The translations under genes were made by a program, and so were the position numbers. Shown here piece after piece: positions 1 through 12,617 of a DNA stretch of 64,000 nucleotides. Below the pieces are notes generated by a model. That model saw nothing but the letters and a program-made list of their open reading frames with translations, was not told the DNA's origin and did not search any database. The stretch comes from Chinchilla lanigera. Taxonomy: Eukaryota > Chordata > Mammalia > Rodentia > Chinchillidae. The stretch spans positions 28,376,145 to 28,440,144 of the forward strand of contig NW_004955417.1 of the NCBI RefSeq assembly GCF_000276665.1. Reading direction: 5' to 3'. The stretch's first letter is position 1; each line of letters begins with the position of its first letter.

Positions 1-971
1 AATACGGATTGCTTTTGAATAATTTTGGTGGTCATTTTCCAGAAACATCTGTGGTCAGCAGCAGAAACAAACATGAAGTAGCCTAGTCACTGCCTGCATA
101 AACAGCAAACACAGAAGCCATTAGCTCACTTGGAATGTATGAAACTCAAACTATTCAAATAAATATAGCCGGCCTTATGAGTCTGAACAAGTCAAGGAAA
201 GCTCTCCAAGTGAGACGGGCAAGTAAGGAAAATAAAATGCGAATTTTGTGTACTGTCTCTCTTGGAATAACGTTGATTTCTTTATACTTGACAGGATACA
301 GCTATAATTTTTGTTCTGTTTTTAGGGCAAAACAAGCTGGATAGCTTGCATATTTGTCACTAATATTTTAGGACACATGTGGAAAATTGTAATAAGTTTA
401 TGCTCTTTTTTTTTGTTTGTTTACAAACTTCTGCTTGTTTTTGAAAGCATCTCAGCTGCCAGGCTATTGTATTGTCCGTGTTACCCCCACTTCTTGGGGA
501 GCAAACAACCTGGGTTCGAGGATCCAAGTACTGCAACTCTGCTTCTTTTTGGGTACTGGAGTGGTCGGAGTTGGCTCTGAGACGAGCCCCCACATCTATG
601 CCAGAAGAGGACTGAGAGAAAGTGTCTCCAGTCTCCTCCGCTGGGGAGAAGTGCGCACCATCACTGCACTTTGTAGGTGAGGGGACTGACGCTCTAGGTG
701 TGGAGTAAGTTACTCAGCTGTGCTGAGTCCCAGCGGTACCTCCGCGGTGCTGGTCAAACCCTAACAGTCCTGCTATTCTGAAGGCTGCAAACTGTCTGGA
801 CTCAGGGTGATCTGAGGTGCTGTTTGCTCAGGACTGAGAGGTTTTCTGGGAGGTAGGGTTTCAATGCTAAAACTGAGGCAGTTTAGGCAAATCAGGGTGG
901 TCGCTGCAGATGTCTGACTTTAGAGACTATACTCTTCATTTTATTTTTTCGTTCTGCTCTAGAATATCTCC
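1..971. other. Unique non-coding DNA, nothing recognised
   Basis: No repeat family, RNA gene or exon-like structure was recognised. Open frames here are short, overlap on both strands and show no family motif. Confidence 0.5.
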
Positions 972-1052
972 TGGTGGTTCTGGAGATCAAACCCAGGGCC
1001 TCTGAGGCTCTGAGAACAAGTCCAGCATGGAGGTACCGGCCTGGCCCTGATA
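972..1052 (-). repeat. ID-like tRNA-derived SINE fragment
   Basis: Read on the minus strand, this contains a Pol III B-box-like stretch (GGTTTGATCTCC) followed by a CAGAACCACC tail, as in rodent ID elements. The 5' half is degraded and no A-rich tail or target duplication is clear, so it is an old fragment. Confidence 0.55.
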
Positions 1053-2984
1053 ATTAGCTCTCCCTGCAGTGGGCAGCCGGCAGTCCCCCGGATCCCTCGC
1101 CTCTCTTCCTCATCGTCGTCCCTTTCCTGCTGGCTCGGTTGAATCAGTACACTGTGCGTCCCAGCATGTCGGGCGACAAGGCTCCTGCTGCAAATCACAG
1201 CCCATTTGCTCTCACTTTTGAGCCGCAGGAAATCAAAAGGCAGATGACTCGATGTCTCTGTGGTTCTCCGGGGCTCTCACCCTACTGGATTTCCAGGCAG
1301 AAAATTGTTATTTCCCCCCCTTGCTGATGACTGTGTTGAAAAACTCCACAATTCTCTTCATTCTGAGGATGACAAGGTCGATGGAGAGGAGGAAAGTGAA
1401 GACCTCTGGGCACTCAAATCTCTCCCTGCAAATACTCCGTTGCTTTAATGATGGCTTCTGTTAACCTCAGTCAATCCAGGGACACCTCAGCTGCTCTGGG
1501 TGACCTTGTCCAGCACAAGGGGCCCCGGCAGAGGGTCCCACACCTCAGCTTATTGACTCCTCCCTTTAATTAATTATGAAGTCCTCAACAGCACTGAACT
1601 ATGTGGTAGCGAGAGCTTCTGCTGGCTTCTCTGGGTGACAGCAACACTCTCACAGAGCTCGTCTAAGGTTTTTAGGGGTCCTGGGTGTTTTTAGGAAGCT
1701 CCATGCTTCCTCTCCAGCTGAAAGCTGAGCTCAATGCTTAGCGGGTGCTGGTGTGCTTGTCAGGCCCCACAGGGACAAACCACGGTTCTGTCATGCTTGG
1801 TGGCAGGTCCTTACTCATTTGTGGGCATAGGTCAATGCACTGGGTCAAATCCAGTCATTTGGAAAAACAGATTTTAGACTAGACTAGAACAGAGAAGGAC
1901 AATAGAAAAGATTCGTATTGTTTCCTACACCTTTATTTCATGGTATGTAGGTTTGTGGGTTAGCAAAAGGTTGACAACGACCTAAACATTCATCAGGAAG
2001 AGACCATAAGCCCCTTCATATCTGCAGCATTTGTCTCTCTCTGGGGCTTAGTGCTAGGCATTGTCATCCAGGACTCAATCAGTGTTGGCTGATACTGTCA
2101 CTGAGATAGTGAATGGTTCCCGAGGCATCTGCATAATAGAACTTAATGCTGTTTCTAAAACCGTGTGTTTAGTAACCTGGAGAACTCAGTGAAGGTTCCT
2201 ACTGCAGTGTGAAGAATACATATGCTTACATCAGATAAGTATACATGCAGTTGTGTTTATGCATGAGTGTAAATGATTAGGAGGAAAAATGTTAACTACA
2301 GCTATTTCTGGCCAGGAAGATTATGGGTGATGTAAAAATTCATCATCAATCTTAGTTTTTTCCTGTAGTACATAAGTCTTACTTTTATAGTCAAAGATTT
2401 ATGGGTTCAATTGGCCTTGCATACTTGATAAGTCAATAGAAATCCCACAGGACCCGAGCTTTAATTGCTGGGCTCCATTCTCTGGGCCTCCTGTTCCCAG
2501 GGGTTCTCCTGCACGCACCCTACAACGTGATCTCTTTGGGGTAGTTCTGATTACCCAGCAAAAATGCATTCAACTCCTTTACCAGAAAGCGGGCCACTTA
2601 GCCAGGGGCAAGGCCACCGAGATGCATGCAGAATGGTCGCTCTTTTCCGGGAGTTCACAGCCTGTGGGTAAGAAAACAGGAAAGTGAGCAACTCAGGTGC
2701 CAAAGCAAAGCCGTGACCCTGTGCTGAGGGCGTGGGCTCTGAATTCCTCACTTTTTGCTATACAGCTAATGACCAAGGGGCTTGGAAAACATCATCAGTT
2801 TCTCTTCCCATGGTTCCTCCTGCTTAAGGCCAGGCATGTGGGGAGCCTTGCAAATCAAGTCCCAGTGGAAAAAGTGGTCTTCCCAGAGACCTCCAGCAGA
2901 GAAGGAGTGTTAGGAACATGGGTGTGGGCTGTGCATGGGACAGTGCAGCTCCTAATGTCACCCCTCGGCCACTTGGTAAGTCAC
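1053..2984. other. Unique non-coding DNA
   Basis: No gene was recognised. A weak MIR-like stretch at about 2,710-2,830 may belong with the better MIR piece just downstream. The rest holds nothing I can name. Confidence 0.45.
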
Positions 2985-3098
2985 CCAGGTAAGTGCCATT
3001 TCTGCATCTGTGTGACAGGATAAGGTTACCTCATGGTGTGTTAGAATGAAAGCATTTAGCATGGGCCTGGGCACATAGTAGGGCTCATTGTAGCACAG
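2985..3098 (+). repeat. MIR SINE, 3' part
   Basis: The stretch follows the MIR 3' half: a 'CATCTGTxxxAxxGGATAAxGTTACCTCAT' type core, then GTTAGAATGAAAGCATTTAGCA and GGCACATAGTAGG. It is an ancient mammalian SINE in plus orientation with blurred ends. Confidence 0.6.
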
Positions 3099-4806
3099 CA
3101 ATGATCGTTTTTCTGGGTTCAAAGAGCCTGAAATTGTTGTCAGGGCATGTCAAGCTAAATTGATGTTTCTCTTTGGAGCATTTACTGTATTGATACAAGC
3201 ACCCCCAAGTTCACATTTCTTGTGAGTTACTTCACTTTTGGTATGGTGTGTGAATTTTGAAGATCAAGAAGAATTACTGACGGGGACGTAGTAATTGGAG
3301 AAAATGCCAGGTATACTCTAGGCAAGTTTCAGCAGAGCCGAGAAGCGGCGGGCGTGCTCTGATTGCTAACTAGGGCCTGGGCTGTGGAGAGGAAACCAGC
3401 TGGAGAGACAGCCAGCTGGACAGACAGGGCCGAGGCAGCAGGCCCGACCCGGTGTTTGCTCTGCTGCTTTGGGAGGGTCCCATTTCTGCTGCTTTAATTC
3501 CACAAGCATGTGTCCTTATAGCTCTGATCCAGGAAGGTTAATATTTGAGTATTTCAACACAAATGAACAAAGAAAACCTAGACAACACTATGGAATGATA
3601 ACTTTTTGTAAAGAAAATGTTTCATTCTTTACACAGCTATAAGCCCGCAGTAGCAGGTTTGTTTTTTTTTTCTTTTCTGATGCTGACTCATTTCTTCTAA
3701 TATCTGAATTAATTAGGACCTTTTCCACTGCAAGGGAGACGTGCAGAGGTGGTTGGGCTTCAGGCAGGAGCTGATCTGATAGACGAGCGGTGCTACCAGG
3801 ACGCCGTCTCTGGCCTGCATGAGCTTTTCCCTTATGCTGACATCTTCCCAAGGCCCGTTCTCCCAGAGGGGTGGAGAAGATAAGGTTGAACAGCAGCTTC
3901 TGGGGCTTACAGCATTCCAGCTGAGCAGATGCAGTGAAACTCAAGCAAGCATCTCTGATAGCAGTGTTCTCTGTGCTGACTTTCATTGGCGCAGGCGGAC
4001 TAGGCTGGGATGTGTGCTGCCTTGAACGGGGAGGTGACGTCTGTCCAAGTCCCCAAAGCAGTCAGATGCCCTGCAGGGAAAAACAAACACAAACAACAAG
4101 AAAAATGCCCACTGCATTATTAATTCAATTAGTATATTGGAAATAAACATAATCCTGAGAATATTGCAATTGCTAAAATAAAAACATTAGACAGTTTTCA
4201 TTTGGGAGTTAATTGAGCAGAAATACTCACTGACGAATTTGGCAACCCTCAAAACCAGCAGTCAGCGCTGTGCTCCACTATGCATGTGCGCCACACTTCT
4301 GGAAAGCAAATGGAAACAGGTACGGCAACAGTGGGGCTGGCGTGGGGTCCTCCTGTGCTATGGGACCGCACGGCTCACACCTGGTGGCTATTTGGGTGGG
4401 GCAGTGGGATGGGATGGGCTGGGAACACTCTCTTGCTCCCAGGGCCTTTACTGGAGGCTGTAGTCACCTTCCCTGGGTCCGAGAACCTGTCAGTCATTCC
4501 CTTCTCCTTCCCGTGGCTCTGGCTGCAACCACAGCTGACTGCACTTACTAAATGAGTCTTCTGACAGAAAAAAAGAGAGAAAGAACTGGATTGGTCACAG
4601 CATTGCATTTGCTCATCTGAACAAGGTCTGTTCTGTGACTGAAGTTGGGTGCTGTGGTGGGGTGAGAACCAGGTGTTTGTTGAGACCTACATTCCTAAGT
4701 TAGGTCTTCAGTTCATCTATTTGCTAAGTTACATTACGGTTCACCACACAAGGACAAAGGATGTAGGCATCCTCAGGCAAGATTTAGTTTAATTTATCAA
4801 CACTAC
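3099..4806. other. Unique non-coding DNA
   Basis: No gene or repeat family was recognised. The 132-codon minus frame at 3,588-3,986 has a lysine run from a T-tract and no recognisable domain, so I do not call it. Confidence 0.45.
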
Positions 4807-5209
4807 TGAGTCACTGGCAAAAACAAGCAATTAAAGAACTCAGGAAGGCATCCTCCTCACTGTCAACCCCATCCCCTGACACACCCTCAACTCTTAATTT
4901 TAGGCAGGGGAGCCCCATAGTTTTGTCCCCTGACTGGACCTCTCTGCTTGACTGCTGAGTCAAAGAAGTTGCCTCATGTGTTTGATGTCTGTATTTCAAT
5001 GTCATATATCCCCATTGCACTCAGAAATCTCACTCATGCACACACAATACACAAAACATTTACGTGTGGTCTCTGTGTGTGTGTGCCTGTGTGTATGGGT
5101 ATGTGTGTGGAGAGTTGGTTTCCACAATAGTTGATATTTACAAAAGTTTGTTGTTGCCTACTTAGAGGTCCTATCTATGAGTCACTGGCAAAAACAAGCA
5201 ATTAAAGAA
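4807..5209. repeat. 339-bp segment bounded by a perfect 32-bp direct repeat
   Basis: The same 32 bp, starting TGAGTCACTGGC and ending AATTAAAGAA, occurs at 4,807-4,838 and 5,178-5,209 without a mismatch, while the flanks of the two copies differ. The enclosed DNA (4,839-5,177) includes a short GT-rich stretch near 5,062-5,110 and has no poly(A) and no recognised repeat. A long target-site duplication or repair-associated filler insertion would explain it. The repeat is observed; the mechanism is inferred. Confidence 0.7.
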
Positions 5210-5680
5210 ATTAATGAAAGAATGTGTGAGCTGATCAGTGTGACCCTTTTGTCAGAAATTAATCAAAGACATTGGTATGGTTTGATGCTACCAAGCAATG
5301 AGAAGCAATCTGCTGTGTGTCTGAGTCTTCTTAAGGAAACCTGCCCATCTGGCTCTGGGCTTTGACTTAAACTGATGCCCTGCTGACTCCATTGAGAGAG
5401 AGGACACTTGGTGTCACCCTGGCCCAGAACCATGTGGGAACCTGTTGGCAAACCAGGGATTCTCAGCTGCCACATACGAGTCAGCTGAGGTGGAAATGCC
5501 AACTACAACAGATGTATACTCCTTTCTTTATTCATCACCTTAAGCTGTGAGTTTTAAGTTTTAAATCTAGAGTGTCTTACCGTGACTCTCAAGAGTGCAG
5601 TTTTAGTGAGGGAGAGGCCAAACTGTAACCCCGAGGACAAGAGAACAAAGGGTGACCAGAAACTTTGTCCGTGAGAGTTG
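5210..5680. other. Unique non-coding DNA
   Basis: Nothing recognised between the 32-bp direct repeat and the MaLR LTR. Confidence 0.4.
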
Positions 5681-6022
5681 TGCCAGCCAGCATTTCATGA
5701 CTGCAACAAAGTGCCTGAGATAATCAACTTATAAGGAGGAAAGTTTTGTTTTTGACTTAGGGTTTCAGTTCATGGGTGGTTGGCTCTGTTGCTTTTGGGA
5801 CTGTGGCAAGGCAGGAACACGAGGGAGAGGAAGTTTGTCCACCATGTGATGACCAAGGAGAGAGGCAGGAAGGGGCAGCATACAGTATCTATTTCCAGGT
5901 TAGGCCCTCAGTGACCTCACTTCCTTCCATGAGGCCCCACCTCTTAAAGGTCCCTACCTCCCAGTGTGTCACAGGGCACTTTAACTATGCATCTTTGGGA
6001 GACACTTATTCAAACCCTCACA
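5681..6022 (-). mobile_element. ERVL-MaLR-type solo LTR
   Basis: On the minus strand the element begins TGTGAGGGTTTGAATAAG, contains the MaLR-like GAGGCCTCATGG and CCACATGGTGG-type blocks, and ends ...GGCTGGCA. It is 342 bp with TG...CA ends. AGAGTT stands directly to its right (6,023-6,028) and one base away on its left (5,674-5,679), a plausible 5-6 bp target duplication. No internal MaLR sequence adjoins it. Confidence 0.65.
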
Positions 6023-7589
6023 AGAGTTTGCCATGACAGTTAAAATTTTGAATTATTTGGTACTGTTATTTCATTTCTTAAAATGCAAACTGAAAACATG
6101 TGTTGTAGGTCTTAAGCATTTTGACTTTTACTAGTGTTTTATTAAACTCTTATGTAAAATTGAGTAAAAAGTAAAGCCATTTACCTCTATGTAGATATTC
6201 TCCTTCTTTTCTTTGAAACCAGCATTGCCCAAGGCAAAACTCATCATCAGCTAAAACCACCTCTTCTCTCTTGGTTTCTTGTTTCTGTTCATGGCTTGCT
6301 GATTTTTCAAATACTGTTTGTCTCTGTCTCAGCATCTAATATTGATTGTGCTTTTCTTTATGAGCATGTGATGTGAGAATTAACCATGTTTGTGTTTAAA
6401 ATGGAAAGATATTCACTTCTTAATATCTGATTTCTTCCACTCATAAGTTTCCCACTTAGAAAATATCTCTGGGAAGACATCCAGTAATTTTGTGATTTAG
6501 AGGCCCTTTGGTCTTCTAAGGGTGGTGTGGGACAAAATTAATTGTTTATATTCCTGGCTTAAGTCTAGAGAGGGAAAGTTTTAACTAAGAACAATTTGAG
6601 TCACAGGAAGAACCCTAGAGAATGTATTCAACATAGTTTTAAAGATTGTTTCTACTGCTTTTGTTTCATGAGGCACTTCCAAGAATCAGGTAGAACAACT
6701 TCTATTCATCTTAAATATCTCATGCAAATAGTACTGCAGCAAGAGGGCAGTTACCTTTTGTAATGGTTTTAGTGTGAGTCTATCGTAGTCTCTGAGTACT
6801 TTCCTTGTCATCATTCCATTATTCTTTAGCTCTTTGAGCCATCGGAAGTCCCTGCTCCTGCTATGAAGTACGACACTTACATGGGCATTAAGCTCCTGCC
6901 ACAGTTCATCACCCACATTATCCATATCTTGTTAACGCTTAGCCTCTCTCTTATTTATAAGCCCTTCTGCCTAGGATTGCTGTTGCTGCTCTGCTGCTGC
7001 ATTTTACCAGTGTTGGAAGTCACCAGTCTCAGGCCAGGAAAAATATAATTTGAGTTTCTAAGAGTCCAGGTATCAAAGCAACACAATTAGACCTAACATA
7101 CTTGCAGAAGGCATGGGCTACAACAAAAGACACAGTTTCAAGTTGTAGGAAGAGATGTTTTTGTCACTCACAACGAGTTTGTCTATATCAGATCTAATCT
7201 AGATTGCAAGGCAAAACAGGGGCATGCCCTTGATAGGCATGGCATGACACCGTTCCAGGATGAAGGCTTTCTTCATATGTGTTCACAGATTTCATAGGGT
7301 CAGTAGGGCTGCTGACCTTTGGGTTCTTATTGCCATGGCTTTGCTGAATCTCTGTTGGTCATAGCTGTACAAATAAATGATGTGCACATGGTTCCTTGCC
7401 TTCCAGCTAACTTTAATAGAACTCATGATTTTCATGAGCATGTTATCTTCTAAAAATATTAACTATTAAGCACTCATTTCATTTTATAGAGCACTTAGGA
7501 TGGACAAGACACTGTAGCAAGTCTAGTGGAGAAAATTTGCACACAGACAATTAAAACCCATGCAGTATGTGGGCTTTTAAGCATATTAT
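6023..7589. other. Unique non-coding DNA with an unidentified minus-strand frame
   Basis: No repeat was recognised. A 79-codon minus frame at 6,686-6,925 looks somewhat protein-like, with a mixed composition, LKELKNNG and YYLHEIF, but I know no family for it and there is no gene context. It may be a decayed retrocopy or chance. Confidence 0.35.
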
Positions 7590-8068
7590 TCAAGACACAA
7601 CCATTTCCTAGTTAAAACTCTTCCGTGCTTCTCTGCTCTCAAGAGAAAAAAGTTCTTCCTATGCAATAGAGGATCCTTCACAACACAAATTCCCCCCACA
7701 GACCTAGCCTTGAGGCCAGGACCTTCTCCCACATGCACCCTAAGCGGCAGCCAGAAAATGTGCTGATGGTCCCAGGAGCAGCACCATTGCCCATGAGAAG
7801 TGAATTACTACACTTTCTTCAAGATTTAGCTCAAGGGTTTTTACTCTTTCATGACTCTGACTCTAAAACTCCAAAGTAGAGTTAGTCGTTCACTTTTTGG
7901 GGCTTTTGTGGAAATGTTATACATCTCTTTTACTTTGTTATAACATTCACTAAACTGTAAGATTCTCAAAGGCAGGAAATGTATCCTATGCTTATTATTT
8001 TTCCAGTGTTTGGTTTAGTGATAGGTACATAATTGATGCACTGTTTATTTTGTGAATTAGTGAATGTA
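7590..8068 (+). repeat. L2 LINE 3' end
   Basis: The stretch follows the L2 3' end: a Pro/Ser-rich ORF2 tail with a 'TTCTTCAAGATTTAGCTCA' block, then CTGTAAGATTCTCAAAGGCAGG and an A/T-rich tail with GTGAATTAGTGAATG. It is an ancient mammalian element. The left edge is approximate. Confidence 0.65.
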
Positions 8069-8587
8069 TTATAAGACTAGCATTTAGAGTTAGCATTAGA
8101 TTGGTTTTACAATCAACACTGCTGAAACTCTGACTGGTGATTTTCTGCTGGTGGAACACCTGGTACAAATTTATAACTATGTTGGCCAACAACTCAAAGT
8201 GATTAGTGCAACCAATTTACTACAATTAGAAAGAGGACCACACTCCATAGAATTTAAAAGATGCATTGATTACACACCTGTGCAGCATAAAAGAAGCTAC
8301 GACTCTTGCAATAACCAGGAAAATGTATCATTCTTTCACTAATTAGTGAAGTAGGTCATTGACATGGATATTTTATAAAAATGAGGTCAAGGCAAAAGGG
8401 GAAAATCAGGCCACAAAGAAATCTAAGTAGAAAATCGAAGACAAAAACATTTTTTAAGAAGATGATCTGATTCCACAAACATATGCAGTGATTTTCATGC
8501 CTTGTGGAACAGTCAGAATCACCAGCGGAAAGTGAATTGCAAATTCACAGAAGCAATGTGCACACAGCTGCACTCCCATGGGCTCTG

Positions 8588-8790
8588 GAGTGCAGTAGTT
8601 AAGAACCTGGCTCTACGGCCAGGCTCTGTGGATCTGAGCTCCAGCTCCACCCCAATCCAGTTACATAATATGAGGAAAGTTACTTAACTTTGCCACTTCC
8701 TGGTTGCCTTGTCTGTAAAACGAGGGCAACAACAGTGCCTACCTGAGTGCTGCTAACGGCAGTGTCTGGCTCATACTTCTGTGCCTTCCA
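8588..8790 (+). repeat. MIR SINE, near full length
   Basis: This has the MIR order: GCAGTAGTTAAGAACCTGGCTCT, a tRNA-like B region (GATCTGAGCTCCAGCTC), the core GAAAGTTACTTAACTTTG, TTGTCTGTAAAACGAGGG, and the 3' TGCCTACCTGAG / AGTGTCTGGC blocks. It lies directly before a MaLR LTR. Confidence 0.75.
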
Positions 8791-8797
8791 CAAGCCT

Positions 8798-9120
8798 TGT
8801 GCTTACAGGCGGGGCGTTGGGAAGGTGACTGGATCATGGGACATTAGAGCTGGCTTGCTGTTGTCAGGAGGAAGGGGCTGGCTGGAAGAGGCGGGACACT
8901 GTAGGTCGCCCTGGAAAGGTCTCCCTCCCTGTCGCCTCCCTCCTCTCTCTGCTTTCTGCCCACCATGCCCTGAGCAGCTGTCCTCCACCAGGCCCCTCTG
9001 CCAGGCCATCCTATCTTGGAGGCAGCCATCTATGGTCTGGAAGGTGAGCCAAATAAACCTCACTCCTTGAGTGTGTGTGTCAGGTACTGTGTCTCAGTGA
9101 CAAGAAATTAACCAAGATAA
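8798..9120 (+). mobile_element. ERVL-MaLR-type solo LTR
   Basis: A 5' block GGCGTTGGGAAGGTGACTGG, typical of MST/THE-like LTRs, is followed by a CT-rich middle, ACCATGCCCTGAGCAGC, a CCACCAGGCCCCTCTGCCA block, the polyadenylation signal in CCAAATAAACCTCACTCC and a U5 ending near GTCTCAGTGACAAGAAATTAACC. A diverged relative lies in the opposite direction at 57.1-57.4 kb. Confidence 0.65.
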
Positions 9121-11843
9121 GGGGATACAACAGTTAAATCTTCAAAATATTAGCATTTATTACTATTCATCAATTTCCTCTTCAGACTCATTATTCATCT
9201 CTTCTTTACCATTTTTTAGCACGTGGGATTTGGTCTTCCAAATATTTTGGTACTGTACCCAAGACATTGGCATTTGGCTCATACAGGAAATGTAATGATC
9301 ACTGCTGGATGCAGAAGCACCCAGCCCCTCAATCACCAAGCTCATAAGATGATTGCGTTCTTTTCCCTTTATTGTTTGCTTTGTGTTGCTCAGAAGCCCT
9401 TTACACTGTCTGCAGAGGCTGAGAATTAGTTGTTATCTTTGAATCTAGGGCTAAATTAAGCACATTTAATTCTTACCCACTTAACAAAAGCTAAGTGCTG
9501 AGAAAAGTTATTAAAAGCTTCTATGTAATGATGATTGTATTCCTGGGCCTCATAATTAGGACTGGACATAATAATTATTGTAGTGATGAGAGCTGTATCT
9601 TACTTTGGTCTGGCACCAGAGCCAAAGACACAACAATTTTCCTTCAGATACGTGGAAGGCCATTGTCTTGCTGAATGGATCACAAAAGTATTTCAAACAA
9701 TTGCTTTTATGGTCAAACTGGGAAAATAAATAACTATTCATCTGATGAAAATTACTAATGTTTGAACAGTGGATAAAAATAAAATCATTTATTGAATGCC
9801 AACAAGGCAAGGCACCACACATACTAGGAAATACAAACTAAGGTTTTGGATCTCAAAACTTAAAAGTTTGATTTGAAACACTAAACAACAGACTATATTC
9901 TAACATTATGTTAGAAAGCTTTATCTTAGCCAGACTGTGTGTATCATTTTAAATATGGAGTTTATGAAAGATTACCAAAAAATGACATCAGTAGAACTTA
10001 TTTTACTGTAACGTTAACTGTCCACATTCCAAAATTCCATTCTCCATTAACCTGGAAGAGGCAGAAGACTTCTCTAGTTAAGAACACCCTGAAAGGGTAG
10101 GACTGGGAGGTGGGATAAGGCACAGTTGTCTTCCACGTGCAGAATCAGAAATAATGTACTTCCTGGGGGACATAACATATCATCACATCAACTGTTTCTC
10201 TCATCAGCAGAGATCATCATAAACCAGATGCCATATGAGCTGTGCCTTGGATGAAGTTGTTGCTTTATAATCACCAAATGAGTAGTTAAAAACAAACAAT
10301 GGATGAGTTTTACTAAGCTTTGACCTGATATCTATGTGTGTTTCTGGGATTCCCAGGGGTATAGTTCTCATGCTGAGAAAATGATTAGGAGCTCCAAAGA
10401 GGATGCAGGCTTAAATCCGGACATCTACAATCAACTCTAAGTTCCCTCTCAATAACAGTGAAATTATTTCTAAAGGTGGTGTACAATGGGGACAAAATAC
10501 CCCAGAAGTATATAGTCTGAAACAACTGCCGTTGGGTTAGTGTGCACTGTAAATCAGCAGTGTGAGATACAGCTAGGGCCTGAGCAGGGCTGTCGCCTGG
10601 ACCTGTAGCCGGCTGTAGGTCAAGTGCAACTTGGTATTTGCAAGTCTAGGCCCTCAATTGGGAGCCCTGGGGCACTCAGCCAGAGCAGGCTTGTTTGCAT
10701 TGGAAAAAGGAGGCCAAGACAGCGGAAGCAAGCAAGGTGTCCTGCGGTCTACCTCAGATTACACATGTTGTCACCTCTGCCTCATTCTACTGCCTCAAGC
10801 AAGTCACAAAACTAGCCATGCTTAAGGGACAATCAGCTCTGCCCCTCAATTAGAGGAGCTACCAATTAATATTGTGAGGGGCATGGACACAAAGAGTTTT
10901 CTATAATCAATCTGTCACAAAGATATACACCCACAAGGAGAAAAGGAGATAATAGTAATGTATTTTGCAAGCAGAAAGGAAAATGAGTAAGTAGAAATGG
11001 CCTTAGAGAAAGACCTGACTCCTAAACTTACAGTAGAAAAAGCCAAGAAGCAGTCCAAGGTACTCCTAAGTGTGAGAGGATGTTGTTGGGTGGCCTCACA
11101 GGGCCACAGGTGGGAGGGCCCACCATGGCCATCTCTGTGCTGGAAGTAAAGGCTCAAGTAGCCACTCTCGAACAAGAGGGATCAGGGTGCAGCTCCTCCA
11201 TGGCTGAGGGCTTAGAAATGCCCAGGAGATGCTGGTGTGAGTTCTACTGAAGGCTGAGGAAGCCAGAGCCTGGGGTCCACAGGTGATGGCAACAGCGAAA
11301 GACACCTGGCCAAGCAGAACAGAGCATCTCAAATGCAGCCTACTTCTTCCTCCTTCCTAGTTCAGTCCATCCAGGCTGCAAGTCTATTGGTTGATTCCAC
11401 ACACAATCAGGATGGGTCTTCTCCCTTAGTTTGGTAACCTGCATGTCAATCATTTATGGTCACACCCACAGACATGCCCAGAAGCGTGCTTTACTAATGG
11501 TTTTTGATAACATACTTTACTCATTGTCCTGATCCAGTCATACTTATAATCCAGATTACTTGCCATAACTGTGTGTATTCATTTATGAAGACTTTTGGGA
11601 GTCTCATTCTGAAGCCTCAACAGATGTCTGAGCAAAGTATACAAAAATGCTAAAACAGAAAGAAAACTATTTTGGAGAAACAAAACCAATTCAGATAGAA
11701 AATGACTTTTAAGAGGTATTATTTAATGTCCTTGGGAATATAAAGCACTGTATAATGAAACAAGAATAGGGTGCTAAAACAGGAAATAATGTAAGAGAGT
11801 CCTTAGAAATTAGAAATGTTATAACAAAAATGACAAATTTAAT
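9121..11843. other. Unique non-coding DNA
   Basis: No repeat or exon was recognised with confidence. A 60-codon minus frame at 9,163-9,345 ends in an acidic tail (NNESEEEIDE) and could be the C-terminus of a retrocopy, but nothing else supports it. Confidence 0.4.
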
Positions 11844-11859
11844 AGGATTGGAAGAGAGT

Positions 11860-12055
11860 GCACGGGGAGCCTTGGGTGGGGAGCACCGGTCTTCGGACCA
11901 GAGGCTCACTCCCGGCCTCGTAGTTCCCCGGAAGGAGGGCTTCCGGCGCACAGGGAGCCATGGGTGGGGAGCGCCCATCTTCCGGCTGCCTAGCTTCCTG
12001 CCTCGTAGCTTCCGGAGGGAGGACCCCCAGCGCATGGGGAGCCATGCGGCGGTGA
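11860..12055 (+). repeat. GC-rich tandem repeat, ~2.3 units of 84-88 bp
   Basis: Units start at 11,860, 11,948 and 12,032. Each opens with GCAC/GCAT then GGGGAGCC(A/T)TGGGTGGGGAGC, and the first two share a CCTCGTAG(T/C)TTCC block. The GC- and CpG-rich composition contrasts sharply with the AT-rich surroundings, as expected for a recently mobilised 5' UTR or promoter-type repeat. Confidence 0.75.
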
Positions 12056-12126
12056 GCGCTGTTGCGCGCTGGCCCTTAGGCTGGCTGCCGCCACTCAATT
12101 GAGATCTATCATGACACAGAGAAACA

Positions 12127-12617
12127 GTGACACAATTGGCCCACCATGCACCGATTGCAGTTGCCCACCCACGGATGTGTGTGAATCATTCAAACTTTGA
12201 ACAACCCCTGGGAATACATGCCATACAATGGGCCACTCTTGCTCCTGCTGTTGAGAACCAGAAAGGTCCAGAGCCAGTGGAGGAGCAGCTGCTGAACAAG
12301 GACTCAGAGAACATGAGAATGCAGACTAAGCCCATGGAGTCAGAGGTCCAGTGGACTGGGGTCACGAGAGCCGCTTGTAAGCTGTAAACCAGGAGGACCT
12401 TGCACAATACCTGCAGAGACTCATTGGAAGCCATTCTTCCCCTGACAGTACAGGCTGTGGTGGAGCTCCAGAGAAGTCTGCAGCAGGATTCCTGCTGCCT
12501 GTGCTGACAGTTGGGGAGAGGACACTAACTGGTTGTCAGGTCCCAATGCGATGGGAGGCTGGAGAGAAAACGCTACAGAAAATGGCTTTCACCCCGGATG
12601 GCTCACTTGATTTTTGA
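12127..12617 (+). pseudogene. Frame-broken reading frame inside the retroposed unit
   Basis: An 86-codon frame (12,127-12,387) reads through PVEEQLLNKDSENMRM and ESEVQW. Just where it stops, a second frame is open from 12,381 to the stop at 12,615-12,617 and reads NQEDLAQYLQRLIGSHSS, VLTVGERTL, then ends TPDGSLDF. The hand-over at one point suggests one original protein split by a frameshift at about 12,380. I do not recognise the family. No domain motif, signal peptide or membrane segment is visible. It sits between the GC-rich repeats and the AT-rich 3' region, as a coding part would in a processed transcript. Chance open frames are the alternative. Confidence 0.45.

Noticed and set aside
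6686..6925. 79-codon minus frame that looks protein-like
   Set aside because: No family recognised, no poly(A), target duplication or splice evidence. Recorded only as unassigned.
9163..9345. 60-codon minus frame with an acidic C-terminus
   Set aside because: Too short, and no sign of a retrocopy (tail or duplication) or of a gene around it.
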